Shown one piece after another: positions 33,943 through 42,749 of a stretch of DNA of 64,000 bases. Location of the stretch: positions 3,348,001-3,412,000 of the forward strand of contig NZ_UESZ01000001.1 in assembly GCF_900108585.1 (NCBI RefSeq), given 5' to 3'. The notes below the pieces were generated by a model, which made no database searches, had not been told where the DNA came from, and worked only from the letters and a program-made list of their open reading frames with translations. Each line of letters starts with the position of its first letter. Positions within the stretch are counted from its first letter, which is position 1. Position numbers and translations under genes: made by a program. This stretch comes from Branchiibius hedensis (GTDB lineage: Bacteria > Actinomycetota > Actinomycetes > Actinomycetales > Dermatophilaceae).

Positions 33943-34053
33943 CCGACTAGCTCGGCTCAAGAAGTCGCGCGGAGCCTTACATCACGGGCATCATGGTTAA
34001 AGGTTAGTAGTCTAAAATTTAATCCGAGGGCCTGTGGTGAAAGGAAACATCGG

Positions 34054-35367
34054 ATGGGTTCATGGGAGTTCGCCCCTTGGGAGTCCGACCTCGACTCCGG
34101 AGTGCCGCGTGCGGATCAGCGGTCAGGACAGTATGCGCGGTACGTGCCCGACCTCCTGAACGGGGCATGGCTGGCAGTTTCGCCCGAAGTATCACGACAT
34201 GCGGCGAGCGTCGAACGTAGAACTCGAGCGTTGAACGGTGCTGGCGCCGAAGGCTTGGCCGCCATCGCGCGCTTCTTGCTTCGATCGGAAGCGATCGCAA
34301 GCTCCCAGATCGAGGGCATCGCTCCATCCGCTCAACAGGTGGCACTCGCTGAACTCGGCCAATCCGAGGCCGTTCGCGGGATCAGTGAACAGGCGAAACT
34401 CGTCGCAAACAACATGACGGTCGTGCGCGAGGCGACGACCCGCCTTGTCGAGCGGGATGCGGTGACGGTCGACGACATCGTCGATCTTCATCGGTCATTG
34501 CTCCCCGACGACCCCCGCCATCACGGTATTCGCACGGTGCAGAACTGGATTGGTAGGTCGAACTGGTCGCCCGTCGGCGCAGAGTTCGTCCCACCCGATC
34601 CAGCGCGGGTGCCCGCCCTGATGGCCGATCTCGTCGACTATCTCAACAGTGCCGCCCACGCGCCGTTGATCCAAGCGGCAATGGTGCATGCCCAGTTCGA
34701 GACGATCCATCCCTTCACCGATGGCAACGGCCGGGTCGGGCGAGCCCTCATCCATACCGTGCTCGCGCGCCGCGGCCTGACCGAGCAAGCGGTGCTGCCG
34801 GTGAGCCTGGTGCTGGCGACGTTGCGGGACCGATACGTCGACGGCCTCAGCTGTTACCGGCATGAAAGCGCCCCGGGCAGCACAGCGTCTGCTGCGGCAA
34901 CCAACGAGTGGCTTGCAACGTTCATCGACGCCGCAGCAATAGCCGCAGCCCAGTCCGAGCAGATCATGACAGCGATCGCAGCACTGCGCGACGAGTGGGC
35001 GGCACGCCTGGGTGCCTATCGCACCAGCATCGGTCAGCGACCGGTGCCGCGCTCGGACTCTGCAGCCGCACGACTACTCCATCAGCTACCGGAAGCGCCG
35101 GTGGTCACGACCGCGACCCTCACGCGCATTTTCGGTATCTCCTTCCCCGCGGCGAGCGCCGGACTCGACGAGCTGCATCAAGCCAAGATTCTCTCCACCA
35201 AATCCATCGAGCGAGGGGCTCGCGTATATCTCGCCAGAGAAGTACTCGACCTCATCACTCTGTCCGAACGGGCGTTGGCCAGTACCCAGTTCGACACCCG
35301 GGTCGCATCGCCGAATCGCGGTGTCCCCGCCGTGCCGCGTGCTTCCAGCACGGATGCAAGCACTTGA
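34054..35367 (+). CDS. Fic domain protein with inhibitory motif and C-terminal wHTH
   Basis: A 437-residue Fic protein, expected to transfer AMP or another nucleotide group to a target hydroxyl. The catalytic motif H-P-F-T-D-G-N-G-R-V-G-R is complete. An N-terminal S-S-Q-I-E-G-I matches the (S/T)xxxE(G/N) inhibitory helix of class II Fic proteins, whose Glu blocks ATP binding until relieved. Residues 340-400 look like a winged helix-turn-helix. AAAGGAAA lies 8 nt before ATG 34054, after an AT-rich promoter-like stretch (33990-34025). It follows restriction-gene debris and stops 1 nt from the convergent PucR gene. Targets unknown. Confidence 0.88.
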   Translation: MGSWEFAPWESDLDSGVPRADQRSGQYARYVPDLLNGAWLAVSPEVSRHAASVERRTRALNGAGAEGLAAIARFLLRSEAIASSQIEGIAPSAQQVALAELGQSEAVRGISEQAKLVANNMTVVREATTRLVERDAVTVDDIVDLHRSLLPDDPRHHGIRTVQNWIGRSNWSPVGAEFVPPDPARVPALMADLVDYLNSAAHAPLIQAAMVHAQFETIHPFTDGNGRVGRALIHTVLARRGLTEQAVLPVSLVLATLRDRYVDGLSCYRHESAPGSTASAAATNEWLATFIDAAAIAAAQSEQIMTAIAALRDEWAARLGAYRTSIGQRPVPRSDSAAARLLHQLPEAPVVTTATLTRIFGISFPAASAGLDELHQAKILSTKSIERGARVYLAREVLDLITLSERALASTQFDTRVASPNRGVPAVPRASSTDAST

Positions 35368-35368
35368 A

Positions 35369-36523
35369 TCAGCCGAGGGCGATCACGAGGTCGCGCACCA
35401 CCAGCGGGTCATCCAACGAGTCGCCGAAGAGTTCCCGGATCCGCGTCATCCGGTAGCGCACCGTCTGCGGGTGCACGTGCAACTCCGCCGCCACCGCGTC
35501 ACGCCGGCCCTGGTGCAGCAACCACGACCGCAGCGTCTCGGCCAGCCGATCCCGGGAGGACTCGTTCTCTTCGGCGAGTGGCGACAGCATTCTCGCGCGC
35601 AGGTCGGCCAACGCGCCGACATCCGAGTTCAGCACCAGCGTCGACAGATGCGCGTCGGTGTCGATCGGCCCGTCGACCGTCGCGAACGCCCCCAGGGCGT
35701 CCAACTCCGCGGCGCGCGCGGCCCGGCCGTAGGAGGTGGTGACTTGTACCCAGGGGCGGGTGCACCCGACGTACGCGCGTCGATCGCCCAGCGCCTTGAG
35801 CAACCGCCCTCGCCCACCGGGCACCAGGAAGACGGTCAGCCCGAGCCGGCCCGGATCGTCGGTGGCCCGCAACCACCCATCGGGCAACCGGCCGAGCAAC
35901 ATCGACAATCGGTTCGGGGCTACCAGTACGGCGGTCAAGGACTCTGGCAGCGCCCATCCCGTTTCTGCCGCGAGACTTTCGATCGTTGCCGGATCACGTT
36001 CCGCCAGAAGCGCATTCGCCAATCGTCCGCGCAGGTTCGTCTCGTCGGTCAATTCGTCTACGTGACCGGTCACCGAGGACGCCGACAGTTCGTCGATGTA
36101 GGCGAACACCAGCTCGGCGAAGTGTGCAACGTCTGACGCGGACGCCTTCTGCACAGCAGGCAACGACGACATCTCCCGCCACGCCGTTCGGGCACCGACG
36201 CGGTAGGCGGACAGCAGAGAATCCATCCGTCGACCGCTCTTGGCTTCACCGCGACCCAACTCGTATGCGCCAGCGAGGGATTGGTCGATCGGGGTCGAGG
36301 GATCGCCCACGCGCCGCCCCGCCGCGAGGCGGAGGAAACCAGCCAACGCCAGGTGCACCGCCTGCTCGATGGCGAGGCGCATCTCCCCGCGCAGCGCGGC
36401 TCGATAGGCCGGAACTTCAGTCACGATGGCGTCGACGCACTGCACCGCGATCCGCGGCAGCTCGCGACTGACCGCCGCCACCTGCCGTGCACCCAGCGCT
36501 GGACTGCTGGCCTCCGTGGGCAT
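35369..36523 (-). CDS. PucR/CdaR-type transcriptional regulator
   Basis: A 384-residue regulator. The C-terminal HTH_30 is clear: E-T-L-R-S-W-L, A-A-E-L-H-V-H-P-Q-T-V-R-Y-R-M-T-R-I-R-E-L-F-G and L-V-V-R-D-L. The N-terminal half is an RsbR-like/GGDEF-less sensor as in many actinobacterial members. GGAGGG lies right before ATG 36523. Divergent from the ferredoxin reductase-desaturase pair across 93 nt that contain a perfect palindrome; it therefore probably senses fatty acids or membrane state and controls unsaturated fatty acid synthesis. Confidence 0.84.
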   Translation of the reverse strand: MPTEASSPALGARQVAAVSRELPRIAVQCVDAIVTEVPAYRAALRGEMRLAIEQAVHLALAGFLRLAAGRRVGDPSTPIDQSLAGAYELGRGEAKSGRRMDSLLSAYRVGARTAWREMSSLPAVQKASASDVAHFAELVFAYIDELSASSVTGHVDELTDETNLRGRLANALLAERDPATIESLAAETGWALPESLTAVLVAPNRLSMLLGRLPDGWLRATDDPGRLGLTVFLVPGGRGRLLKALGDRRAYVGCTRPWVQVTTSYGRAARAAELDALGAFATVDGPIDTDAHLSTLVLNSDVGALADLRARMLSPLAEENESSRDRLAETLRSWLLHQGRRDAVAAELHVHPQTVRYRMTRIRELFGDSLDDPLVVRDLVIALG

Positions 36524-36537
36524 GACCCTCCGATGAT

Positions 36538-36552
36538 TGTTCAGCGTGAACA
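36538..36552. promoter_or_regulatory. 15-bp palindrome, candidate PucR operator
   Basis: TGTTCA-GCG-TGAACA is a perfect 6-3-6 palindrome 15 nt upstream of the PucR start codon, in the divergent promoter region. Two direct repeats ending ACGTCG (GATTCACGTCG near 36569 and GATTTTACGTCG near 36587) lie on the desaturase side. Regulator binding is inferred. Confidence 0.5.
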
Positions 36553-36616
36553 GTTCGACGGCGCAGATTCACGTCGCGTGGCCAAGATTTTACGTCGTGA
36601 AACGCAGCAGACTGGC

Positions 36617-37807
36617 ATGGTGGTGATGTTCCTGCGAACCGATGGTGGAGATGCCAGCCCCGAGACTGGTGCTCTCGCCCGGCAGCCGTCAGGTAAACCG
36701 GTGCGCAACTCCGGCGACCGCTTCCGGCAGCAGACCGCTGAGCCGAGCCGCTGGAAGCAGCGTGCGTTCAGCGTGGTCAAGGGTTTCACCACCCCGTTGC
36801 TGCCCGAAGACTTCATCGATCTCGTCGACCCGCTGAAGACGTCCACCGTCCTGCGCGGTCGGGTGCAGCAAGTCATCCGCGAGACCGAGGACGCCGTCAC
36901 CGTCGTCATCCAGCCGGGCCGGACCTGGACCGGGCACCGCCCTGGGCAGTACACCCGGATCGGCGTCGACATCAACGGCATCCGGCTGTGGCGCGCCTAC
37001 TCGATCACCTCCGGCCCGCGCACCGACGGCCACATCGCCATCACGGTCAAGGCCCTGACCGGTGGCGCCGTCAGCACCTATCTGCACGAGCACCTGCGCG
37101 AGGGTCAGGTCGTGCAGATGGAGCAGGCGGAGGGCGACTTCGTCATCCCCGAGGACCTCGACAAGCCCGTTCTGCTGCTGACCGGTGGTAGCGGCATCAC
37201 CCCCGCGATGGGCATCCTGCGGCACACCGTCGGCGCCCAACAGGACCTCGACGTCGTCATGTTGCACTCCGCCCCCCGGCCCGAGGACGTCATCTTCGCC
37301 ACCGAGCTGCACGACCTCGCGCAGCAGGGCAAGCTCACGCTCCTGGAACGGCACACCGACACCCACGGCATGCTCGACCCGGTCGAACTCGACACCCTCG
37401 TGCCGGACTGGCGGGAGCGGCAGACCTTCGCGTGCGGTCCGGCCGGCATGTTGGAGATGCTCGAAGCCCACTGGGAGCGCGAGGGCCGACGGGACCAGCT
37501 CATCGTCGAGCAGTTCCGGCCCAAACTGGTCGAACCCGGTGAGGGTGGCACCGTCCACTTCACCGAACTCGACAAAGAACTCGAGTGCGATGGCGCACGA
37601 CCGATCCTCGACATCGGCGAAGAAGCCGGAGTCCTCATGCCGTCCGGTTGCCGCATGGGCATCTGTTACGGCTGCGTCCTGCCGATGCGCGAAGGGGCCG
37701 TCCGCGACCTGCGCACCGGCGAAGTCACCCAAGCCCTCGACGGAGACAACGTCCTCGTCCAAACCTGCATCTCGGCGGCCGCCGGGAAATGCGAAATCGT
37801 CCTCTAG
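36617..37807 (+). CDS. ferredoxin reductase with 2Fe-2S domain, desaturase electron donor
   Basis: A protein of up to 396 residues with an FAD domain (G-Q-Y-T-R-I-G, R-A-Y-S-I-T-S), an NAD(P)H domain (L-L-L-T-G-G-S-G-I-T-P, F-A-C-G-P-A-G-M) and a C-terminal plant-type ferredoxin domain with C-R-M-G-I-C-Y-G-C and a final V-Q-T-C. It passes electrons from NAD(P)H to the desaturase encoded 51 nt downstream, like Rv3230c with DesA3 in mycobacteria. The start is uncertain: ATG 36617, ATG 36626 or GTG 36701 (AGG 8 nt upstream, best fit to homologue length). Probably one operon with the desaturase. Confidence 0.86.
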   Translation: MVVMFLRTDGGDASPETGALARQPSGKPVRNSGDRFRQQTAEPSRWKQRAFSVVKGFTTPLLPEDFIDLVDPLKTSTVLRGRVQQVIRETEDAVTVVIQPGRTWTGHRPGQYTRIGVDINGIRLWRAYSITSGPRTDGHIAITVKALTGGAVSTYLHEHLREGQVVQMEQAEGDFVIPEDLDKPVLLLTGGSGITPAMGILRHTVGAQQDLDVVMLHSAPRPEDVIFATELHDLAQQGKLTLLERHTDTHGMLDPVELDTLVPDWRERQTFACGPAGMLEMLEAHWEREGRRDQLIVEQFRPKLVEPGEGGTVHFTELDKELECDGARPILDIGEEAGVLMPSGCRMGICYGCVLPMREGAVRDLRTGEVTQALDGDNVLVQTCISAAAGKCEIVL

Positions 37808-37858
37808 CCAACTGACCAACTCGACCACTCGACGTACCGGAATCAAGGAAAGGCAACC

Positions 37859-39055
37859 ATGACTGCCCTGCAGCGCAAGGAAACCAGCCCGATCGACCAC
37901 CTCACCCGTGAGGACATCGAGGCCCTCGGCAAGGAACTCGACGCCATCCGCCAGTCGGTCATCGACACCCGCGGCGAGGCCGACGCCAAGTACATCCGCA
38001 CCATCATCAAGACCCAGCGCTGGTTGGAGATGGGCAGCCGCGGCGTGCTGCTGGCCAGCAAGTGGAAGCCGGCGTTCTTCGTCGGCACCGCGGGGCTGAC
38101 CGTCGCCAAGATCCTGGAGAACATGGAGATCGGGCACAACGTCATGCACGGCCAGTGGGACTGGATGCGCGACCCGAAGATCCACTCCACCACCTGGGAG
38201 TGGGACAACGCCGCCCCGGCCGAGCTGTGGAAGCACTCGCACAACGAGCTGCACCACACCTACACCAACGTGCTGGGCAAGGACAACGACCTCGGCTACG
38301 GCATCATGCGGGTCGACGAGGACCAGAAGTGGACCCCGTTCTACCTGTTCCAGCCGCTCTGGAACGGCATCAACGCCTGCCTGTTCGAATACGGCATCGC
38401 CGCCTACGACCTGGAGATCGGCAAGGTCATGGCCGGCAAGGGTGACAAGGAGGTGTTCAAGACCAACGGCAAGAAGGTCCTGAACAAGATCCGCAAGCAG
38501 ATGACCAAGGACTACGTCCTGAACCCGCTGCTCGCCGCCCCCTTCGGCGCCTGGAAGACCACGCTCGCCGCGAACGCCATCGCCAACGTGACCCGCAACA
38601 TCTGGAGCCACTCGGTCATCATGTGCGGTCACTTCCCGGAGGGCGTCGAGACCTTCACGCGCACCTCGATCGTCGGGGAGACCCGCGGCGACTGGTACCT
38701 GCGGCAGATGATCGGCTCGGCCAACATCTCCGGTTCCAAGGCGATGCACATCGCGACCGGCAACCTGAGCTACCAGATCGAGCACCACCTCTTCCCCGAC
38801 CTGCCGAGCAACCGCTACCAGGAGATCGCCCCCCAGGTGGAGGACGTGTGCCGGCGCTACGGCCTGCAGTACGTCACCGGTCCGCTGCCCAAGCAGGTCG
38901 GTTCGGCCTGGATGAAGGTCATCCGCCTGTCGCTGCCGAACCACCTGGCCGCGAAGCTGAAGTTCCCGTCGCGCCGCAAGCGGGTCGAGCCGACCGCGCT
39001 GCCGTCGCGCATCAACCCGACTGTGACCGTCGAGACCGACACGGCTGCAGCCTGA
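37859..39055 (+). CDS. membrane fatty acid / acyl-CoA desaturase (DesA3-like)
   Basis: A 398-residue integral membrane di-iron desaturase that puts a cis double bond into a fatty acyl chain using O2 and electrons from the upstream reductase. The three His boxes are present: G-H-N-V-M-H-G-Q, H-S-H-N-E-L-H-H-T-Y and Q-I-E-H-H-L-F-P. AAGGAAAGGCAACC precedes ATG 37859. Hydrophobic segments are short, as usual in this family. Its stop is 5 nt before a long hairpin that spans the start of the next gene, which may end this transcript. Confidence 0.9.
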   Translation: MTALQRKETSPIDHLTREDIEALGKELDAIRQSVIDTRGEADAKYIRTIIKTQRWLEMGSRGVLLASKWKPAFFVGTAGLTVAKILENMEIGHNVMHGQWDWMRDPKIHSTTWEWDNAAPAELWKHSHNELHHTYTNVLGKDNDLGYGIMRVDEDQKWTPFYLFQPLWNGINACLFEYGIAAYDLEIGKVMAGKGDKEVFKTNGKKVLNKIRKQMTKDYVLNPLLAAPFGAWKTTLAANAIANVTRNIWSHSVIMCGHFPEGVETFTRTSIVGETRGDWYLRQMIGSANISGSKAMHIATGNLSYQIEHHLFPDLPSNRYQEIAPQVEDVCRRYGLQYVTGPLPKQVGSAWMKVIRLSLPNHLAAKLKFPSRRKRVEPTALPSRINPTVTVETDTAAA

Positions 39056-39060
39056 CCCGG

Positions 39061-39107
39061 GTACGGCGGGTGGGCACCTACCATCGTGGGGTGCCCACCC
39101 GCCGTAC
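39061..39107 (+). promoter_or_regulatory. 18-bp perfect hairpin enclosing the capA start codon
   Basis: GTACGGCGGGTGGGCACC (39061-39078) pairs perfectly with 39090-39107, across an 11-nt loop that itself holds CCA-TCG-TGG. The GTG start of the CapA-like gene (39091) and its first five codons are in the right arm. No T-run follows. It could be a terminator for the desaturase operon, a lock on translation of the CapA gene, or both. Confidence 0.7.
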
Positions 39108-40311
39108 TGCGTTATTGCCCGTTTTCGTCGCCACCGCTGCCCTCGGATTGGCCGCGTGCAGCAACGACAACGGAGCACCACCAGCAGGTACGTCGGGTGG
39201 CGGCCAGTCGTCGCAGGCCACCTCCGCGGGCAGCAGCGAAGCTGCCGGTAACAAGACGCCCGGCAGCATCACGATCATGGCCGGTGGCGACATCTTCACC
39301 AACGAACTGCCGATGGCCCAGGCCAAGAAGGATGCCGGCGGCAAGGGTTACGACTTCAACCCGATGCTCGCGGGGCTGAAACCCATTGTCTCCAAAGCCG
39401 ATCTGGCTATCTGCCAGTTGGAGACTCCGCTGACCAAGACCAACACCAACCTGGGTTACCAGAAGCGGCACAACAGCCCCTACCAGCTCGCGACCGCGCT
39501 GAAGAACGTCGGGTTCGACGGCTGCAGTTTCGCCAACAACCACACGTACGACGCGGGGTTGGCCGGGATGAAACAGACCCGGGAGATCATGAAGGCCAAC
39601 GGATTACAGCTGGCCGGACCGCTGGACAGCGCTGACGAACCGGCGAACTCCCCTGGCGGACAGGTGGCTTGGTACGAAGCCAAGGGCTTCAAGGTTGCGC
39701 AGCTTTCTTACACCTACTCCGCAGACAACCTGCAACTGGGCAACATGACGCACACGCCGGCCGACGCGCCGTTCTTCAAGCAGAACCTCTTCATGGTGCG
39801 CGGTGCGCAGGGTGTCATCGACGACGCCAAGAAGGTGCGCGCGGAGGGTGCGGACCTCGTGATCGTGTCGATGCACTGGGGCACCGAGCACAAGATGACC
39901 AATGACGACGACAACGCGCAGATGGCCGCCGAGATCGCCAGATCCGGTGCCGTCAACTGGATCGTCGGCAACCACCCGCACGTCGTGCACGGCTGCGAGC
40001 GGATCGACAACATGATCGTCAACTACTCCCTGGGCAACGAGTTGTCCGATATGGGCACCCAGTGGGGCTTCCCGCCGCAGAGCCAGGACGGTATCGCCGT
40101 CGAGGTGACCTTCACCCGCGACGCGAACGGCAAGATCACCCCGTCGGCCGAGAAGTACCAGCCGACCTGGGTCGACCGCACCCACGGCTACCGCATCTAC
40201 GTCGTTCCCAAGAGCGGTGGCTCGGCGGCGATCGACCCAACGTCCTACGGCCGCACTGAGATTCAGATCCACAAGGCCGGTAACTCCTGCGATCTGACGG
40301 CCATCAGCTGA
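39091..40311 (+). CDS. CapA family lipoprotein (PGA capsule synthesis-like), copy 1
   Basis: A 406-residue lipoprotein. The signal begins V-P-T-R-R-T-A-L-L-P and ends in the lipobox L-A-A-C (Cys23); a Ser/Gly-rich linker follows. The CapA metallophosphatase-like domain is shown by I-T-I-M-A-G-G-D-I-F-T-N, C-Q-L-E-T-P-L, F-A-N-N-H-T-Y-D and W-I-V-G-N-H-P-H-V-V. CapA proteins act at the outer face of the membrane in polyglutamate or related envelope polymer handling. GTG 39091 is needed for a complete signal peptide. It is followed by a paralogue overlapping by one base. Confidence 0.82.
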   Translation: MPTRRTALLPVFVATAALGLAACSNDNGAPPAGTSGGGQSSQATSAGSSEAAGNKTPGSITIMAGGDIFTNELPMAQAKKDAGGKGYDFNPMLAGLKPIVSKADLAICQLETPLTKTNTNLGYQKRHNSPYQLATALKNVGFDGCSFANNHTYDAGLAGMKQTREIMKANGLQLAGPLDSADEPANSPGGQVAWYEAKGFKVAQLSYTYSADNLQLGNMTHTPADAPFFKQNLFMVRGAQGVIDDAKKVRAEGADLVIVSMHWGTEHKMTNDDDNAQMAAEIARSGAVNWIVGNHPHVVHGCERIDNMIVNYSLGNELSDMGTQWGFPPQSQDGIAVEVTFTRDANGKITPSAEKYQPTWVDRTHGYRIYVVPKSGGSAAIDPTSYGRTEIQIHKAGNSCDLTAIS

Positions 40312-41546
40312 TGCGGGCGCGGGCGGGTGCCGGGCTGGCCATCGTCGGGTTGGCGTTGGCGTCCTGCTCAGGGACGCCTTCGGGTACGTCGACCCCCGGC
40401 TCCTCTTCGACCGTCACCTCCGCGGCGAGTAGCTCCTCGTCTTCTCAGACTTCGTCGTCGACGACCGCCTCCTCGACAACCTCGAGCACGACCGCTGCGA
40501 AACCGGTCGGCAGTGTCACGATCATGGCCGGCGGCGACATCTTCACCAACGAAGGCCTGATCGCCCAGGCGAAGGCCGACGGCGGCAGCAACGGCTACGA
40601 CTTCATGCCCCAGCTCATCGGCCTCAAGCCGCTGGTCACCAAGGGTGACGTCGCGATCTGCCAGTTGGAAACACCTCTGACCCAGACCAATACGAACCTG
40701 GGCCACGGCATCGTGCACAACAGTCCGCATCAGTTGGCACCAGCGATCAAAGCCACCGGGTACGACGGGTGCAGCTTCAGCAACAACCACACCTTCGACA
40801 ACGGGTTGACCGGGATGGTGCAGACCCGCGCCATCATGGGTGCCAACGGGCTGCAACTGGCTGGGCCGCAGGACAGTTCGGACGGCAAGCCCGGACAACC
40901 CGCCTGGTACGACGCGGACGGGTTCAAGATCGCCCAACTGTCCTACAGCTACACGTTGGACAACTTCGCCGAAGGCAGCCAGACGGGGACCCCGGCAGCA
41001 GCGCCGTTCCTGAAGAAGAACCTCTTCAGTGTCATCGGTGCGCAGGGCATCATCGCCGATGCGAAGGCGGCCCGGGCGGCCGGCGCGGACATCGTGGTCG
41101 TGTCGATGCACTGGGGTACCCAGTTCAAGTTCACCCCCGACGCCGACGACATCGCGCTCGCCCAGCAGATCGGACAGTCCGGCGCCGTGAACTGGATCAT
41201 CGGCAACCATCCGCACGTCGTGCAGGGCTGCGACAAGATCGGCGCGATGTTCGTCAACTACGGCCTGGGCAACGAGTTGTCCGACCAGGGAACGCAATTC
41301 GGCTATCCGGTGCAGACCCAGGACGGAATCGGCGTGGTCGTGACCTTCGAACGGGCTGCGGACGGCACGATCACTGCGACGAAGGAGCGTTACCAGCCCA
41401 CCTGGGTGGATCGGTTACACGGTTACCGGGCGTACGTCGTACCCGAATCCGGCGCGCCCGCCGCGGTCGACCCAGGCTCTTGGGCCCGCACTTCGAAACT
41501 CATCACCAGTCGCGGCAACGGCTGCAACCTGTCGGCGATCAGCTGA
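40311..41546 (+). CDS. CapA family lipoprotein, copy 2
   Basis: A 411-residue lipoprotein, lipobox L-A-S-C (Cys19), then a 45-residue linker that is almost only Ser and Thr. The catalytic-like domain repeats the landmarks of copy 1: M-A-G-G-D-I-F-T-N-E, C-Q-L-E-T-P-L, F-S-N-N-H-T-F-D, W-I-I-G-N-H-P-H-V-V and the C-terminal C-N-L-S-A-I-S matching C-D-L-T-A-I-S. Its ATG overlaps the copy-1 stop (TGATG), so the pair is translated together. The low-complexity linker suggests it reaches into a thick cell wall. Confidence 0.82.
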   Translation: MRARAGAGLAIVGLALASCSGTPSGTSTPGSSSTVTSAASSSSSSQTSSSTTASSTTSSTTAAKPVGSVTIMAGGDIFTNEGLIAQAKADGGSNGYDFMPQLIGLKPLVTKGDVAICQLETPLTQTNTNLGHGIVHNSPHQLAPAIKATGYDGCSFSNNHTFDNGLTGMVQTRAIMGANGLQLAGPQDSSDGKPGQPAWYDADGFKIAQLSYSYTLDNFAEGSQTGTPAAAPFLKKNLFSVIGAQGIIADAKAARAAGADIVVVSMHWGTQFKFTPDADDIALAQQIGQSGAVNWIIGNHPHVVQGCDKIGAMFVNYGLGNELSDQGTQFGYPVQTQDGIGVVVTFERAADGTITATKERYQPTWVDRLHGYRAYVVPESGAPAAVDPGSWARTSKLITSRGNGCNLSAIS

Positions 41547-41592
41547 GTCTCCACACTGCCGGGGATGAGGCGGGTCCGCGCTGCTCACCCGG

Positions 41593-42486
41593 TCAGTCTC
41601 CCGCACTCACCGTGCGCAACAGGGCGATGGCTCGCTGTACCGCCGCAGAGGTGGTCGCATCGTCCAGCACGAAGGCCACGATCCGCCGACGTGGCGCGTC
41701 GCTGATCCGCACGATCGCGACGTCGGGCGGCGGGGTGGCGACGGTGAGCAGGGGCAGGACCGCGACCCCGATACCGGCAGCTGCGAACGCCAACGACGAG
41801 TGATGATCGGAGGTCACCGCGGCGTAGCGGGGGGTGAAGCCGGCTGCTTGTGTGGCGCCGCGCAGGATCCGGGCACAGATGTCCGCGCCACTGGTGTCAC
41901 TGATCCACCGCTCGACCGCCAGGTCGGCTAACGGGGTCGAATCACGTTGTGCGAGCGGGTGATCCATCGCAACCGCCACCACGTAGTCCTCCTCGCACAA
42001 CAGCGTGCGGGTGTAGCCCGGCATGCTCGTCGGTGGACCGGCCGGATCCTCGGTGCGCAGATCGAGTTGAGCGCCGTCGGGAGCGGGCGAACCGGGCAAC
42101 TCGTTCAGGTTGACGGTCAGCTGCAGGTCAGGGAACTCATCGCGCAGACCCCGCGCCACCTGCGGCATCCAGACCTGCCCCGCGGAGGCGAAGCTGGCGA
42201 TCGTGAGGGTTTCGGTGCGGCCTTCCCGCAGATCGTCGACGACTCCGTTCAACCGGGACAACTGCGCCATCACCGCATCGCTCTGCTCGGCCAGGACCCG
42301 CCCGGCTGGGGTCGGTGCGATCCCGCGGCCGTCCTTGGCGAAGAGGGCCAGCCCCGTCTCCTTCTGCAGCGCGGTCAGATGCTGACTGATCGCGGACGGG
42401 GTGTAGCCAAGGTTGGTCGCTGCGGCCTGCACCGAACCGCTAGCGACCACTGCGCGGAAGACCCGGAGTCGGTGGACGTCGATCAC
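41593..42486 (-). CDS. LysR family transcriptional regulator
   Basis: A 297-residue regulator with the N-terminal HTH at residues 4-62 (L-R-V-F-R-A-V-V-A-S-G-S-V-Q-A-A-A, Y-T-P-S-A-I-S-Q-H-L-T-A-L) and a LysR substrate-binding domain. GTG start at 42484-42486. Divergent from a 53-residue small ORF, the only obvious target at this site. Effector unknown. Confidence 0.87.
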   Translation of the reverse strand: MIDVHRLRVFRAVVASGSVQAAATNLGYTPSAISQHLTALQKETGLALFAKDGRGIAPTPAGRVLAEQSDAVMAQLSRLNGVVDDLREGRTETLTIASFASAGQVWMPQVARGLRDEFPDLQLTVNLNELPGSPAPDGAQLDLRTEDPAGPPTSMPGYTRTLLCEEDYVVAVAMDHPLAQRDSTPLADLAVERWISDTSGADICARILRGATQAAGFTPRYAAVTSDHHSSLAFAAAGIGVAVLPLLTVATPPPDVAIVRISDAPRRRIVAFVLDDATTSAAVQRAIALLRTVSAGD

Positions 42487-42568
42487 GCCGTCGAACGTAC
42501 AGCAGAACTGAATAGTTGTGAAGAAAGAATCGCTGGTGCTAATCGGTCTGCGGCGTCACGCTGGATCC

Positions 42569-42730
42569 ATGAGCACACGAAACAGCTACAGCCACAACGA
42601 CCACCTCGCCTTCGCGGACCGCGACCTCGCCCGCGTCAGCAGCGACCTGCGCGCCCTGGGCGCTCCCGAGTACGCCGAGCGCGCACCGGGTCTGCTCGGT
42701 CGCCTGTTGCACCGCACGCCGCGCTCGTAA
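42569..42730 (+). CDS. small protein of unknown function divergent from LysR
   Basis: A 53-residue frame beginning M-S-T-R-N-S-Y-S-H-N-D-H-L-A-F-A and ending L-L-G-R-L-L-H-R-T-P-R-S. The N-terminal half is acidic-polar, the C-terminal tail basic. An in-frame GTG at 42518 would add 17 residues. The position directly divergent from a LysR gene, as expected for a regulated target, and the plausible composition support it. No family recognised; no signal or membrane segment. Confidence 0.5.
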   Translation: MSTRNSYSHNDHLAFADRDLARVSSDLRALGAPEYAERAPGLLGRLLHRTPRS

Positions 42731-42749
42731 GGACCCCCAGCCCCGACCC

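Noticed and set aside
36689-39181. 830-codon leftward open frame
   Set aside because: Antisense to the ferredoxin reductase and desaturase genes; no recognisable domain and biased composition.
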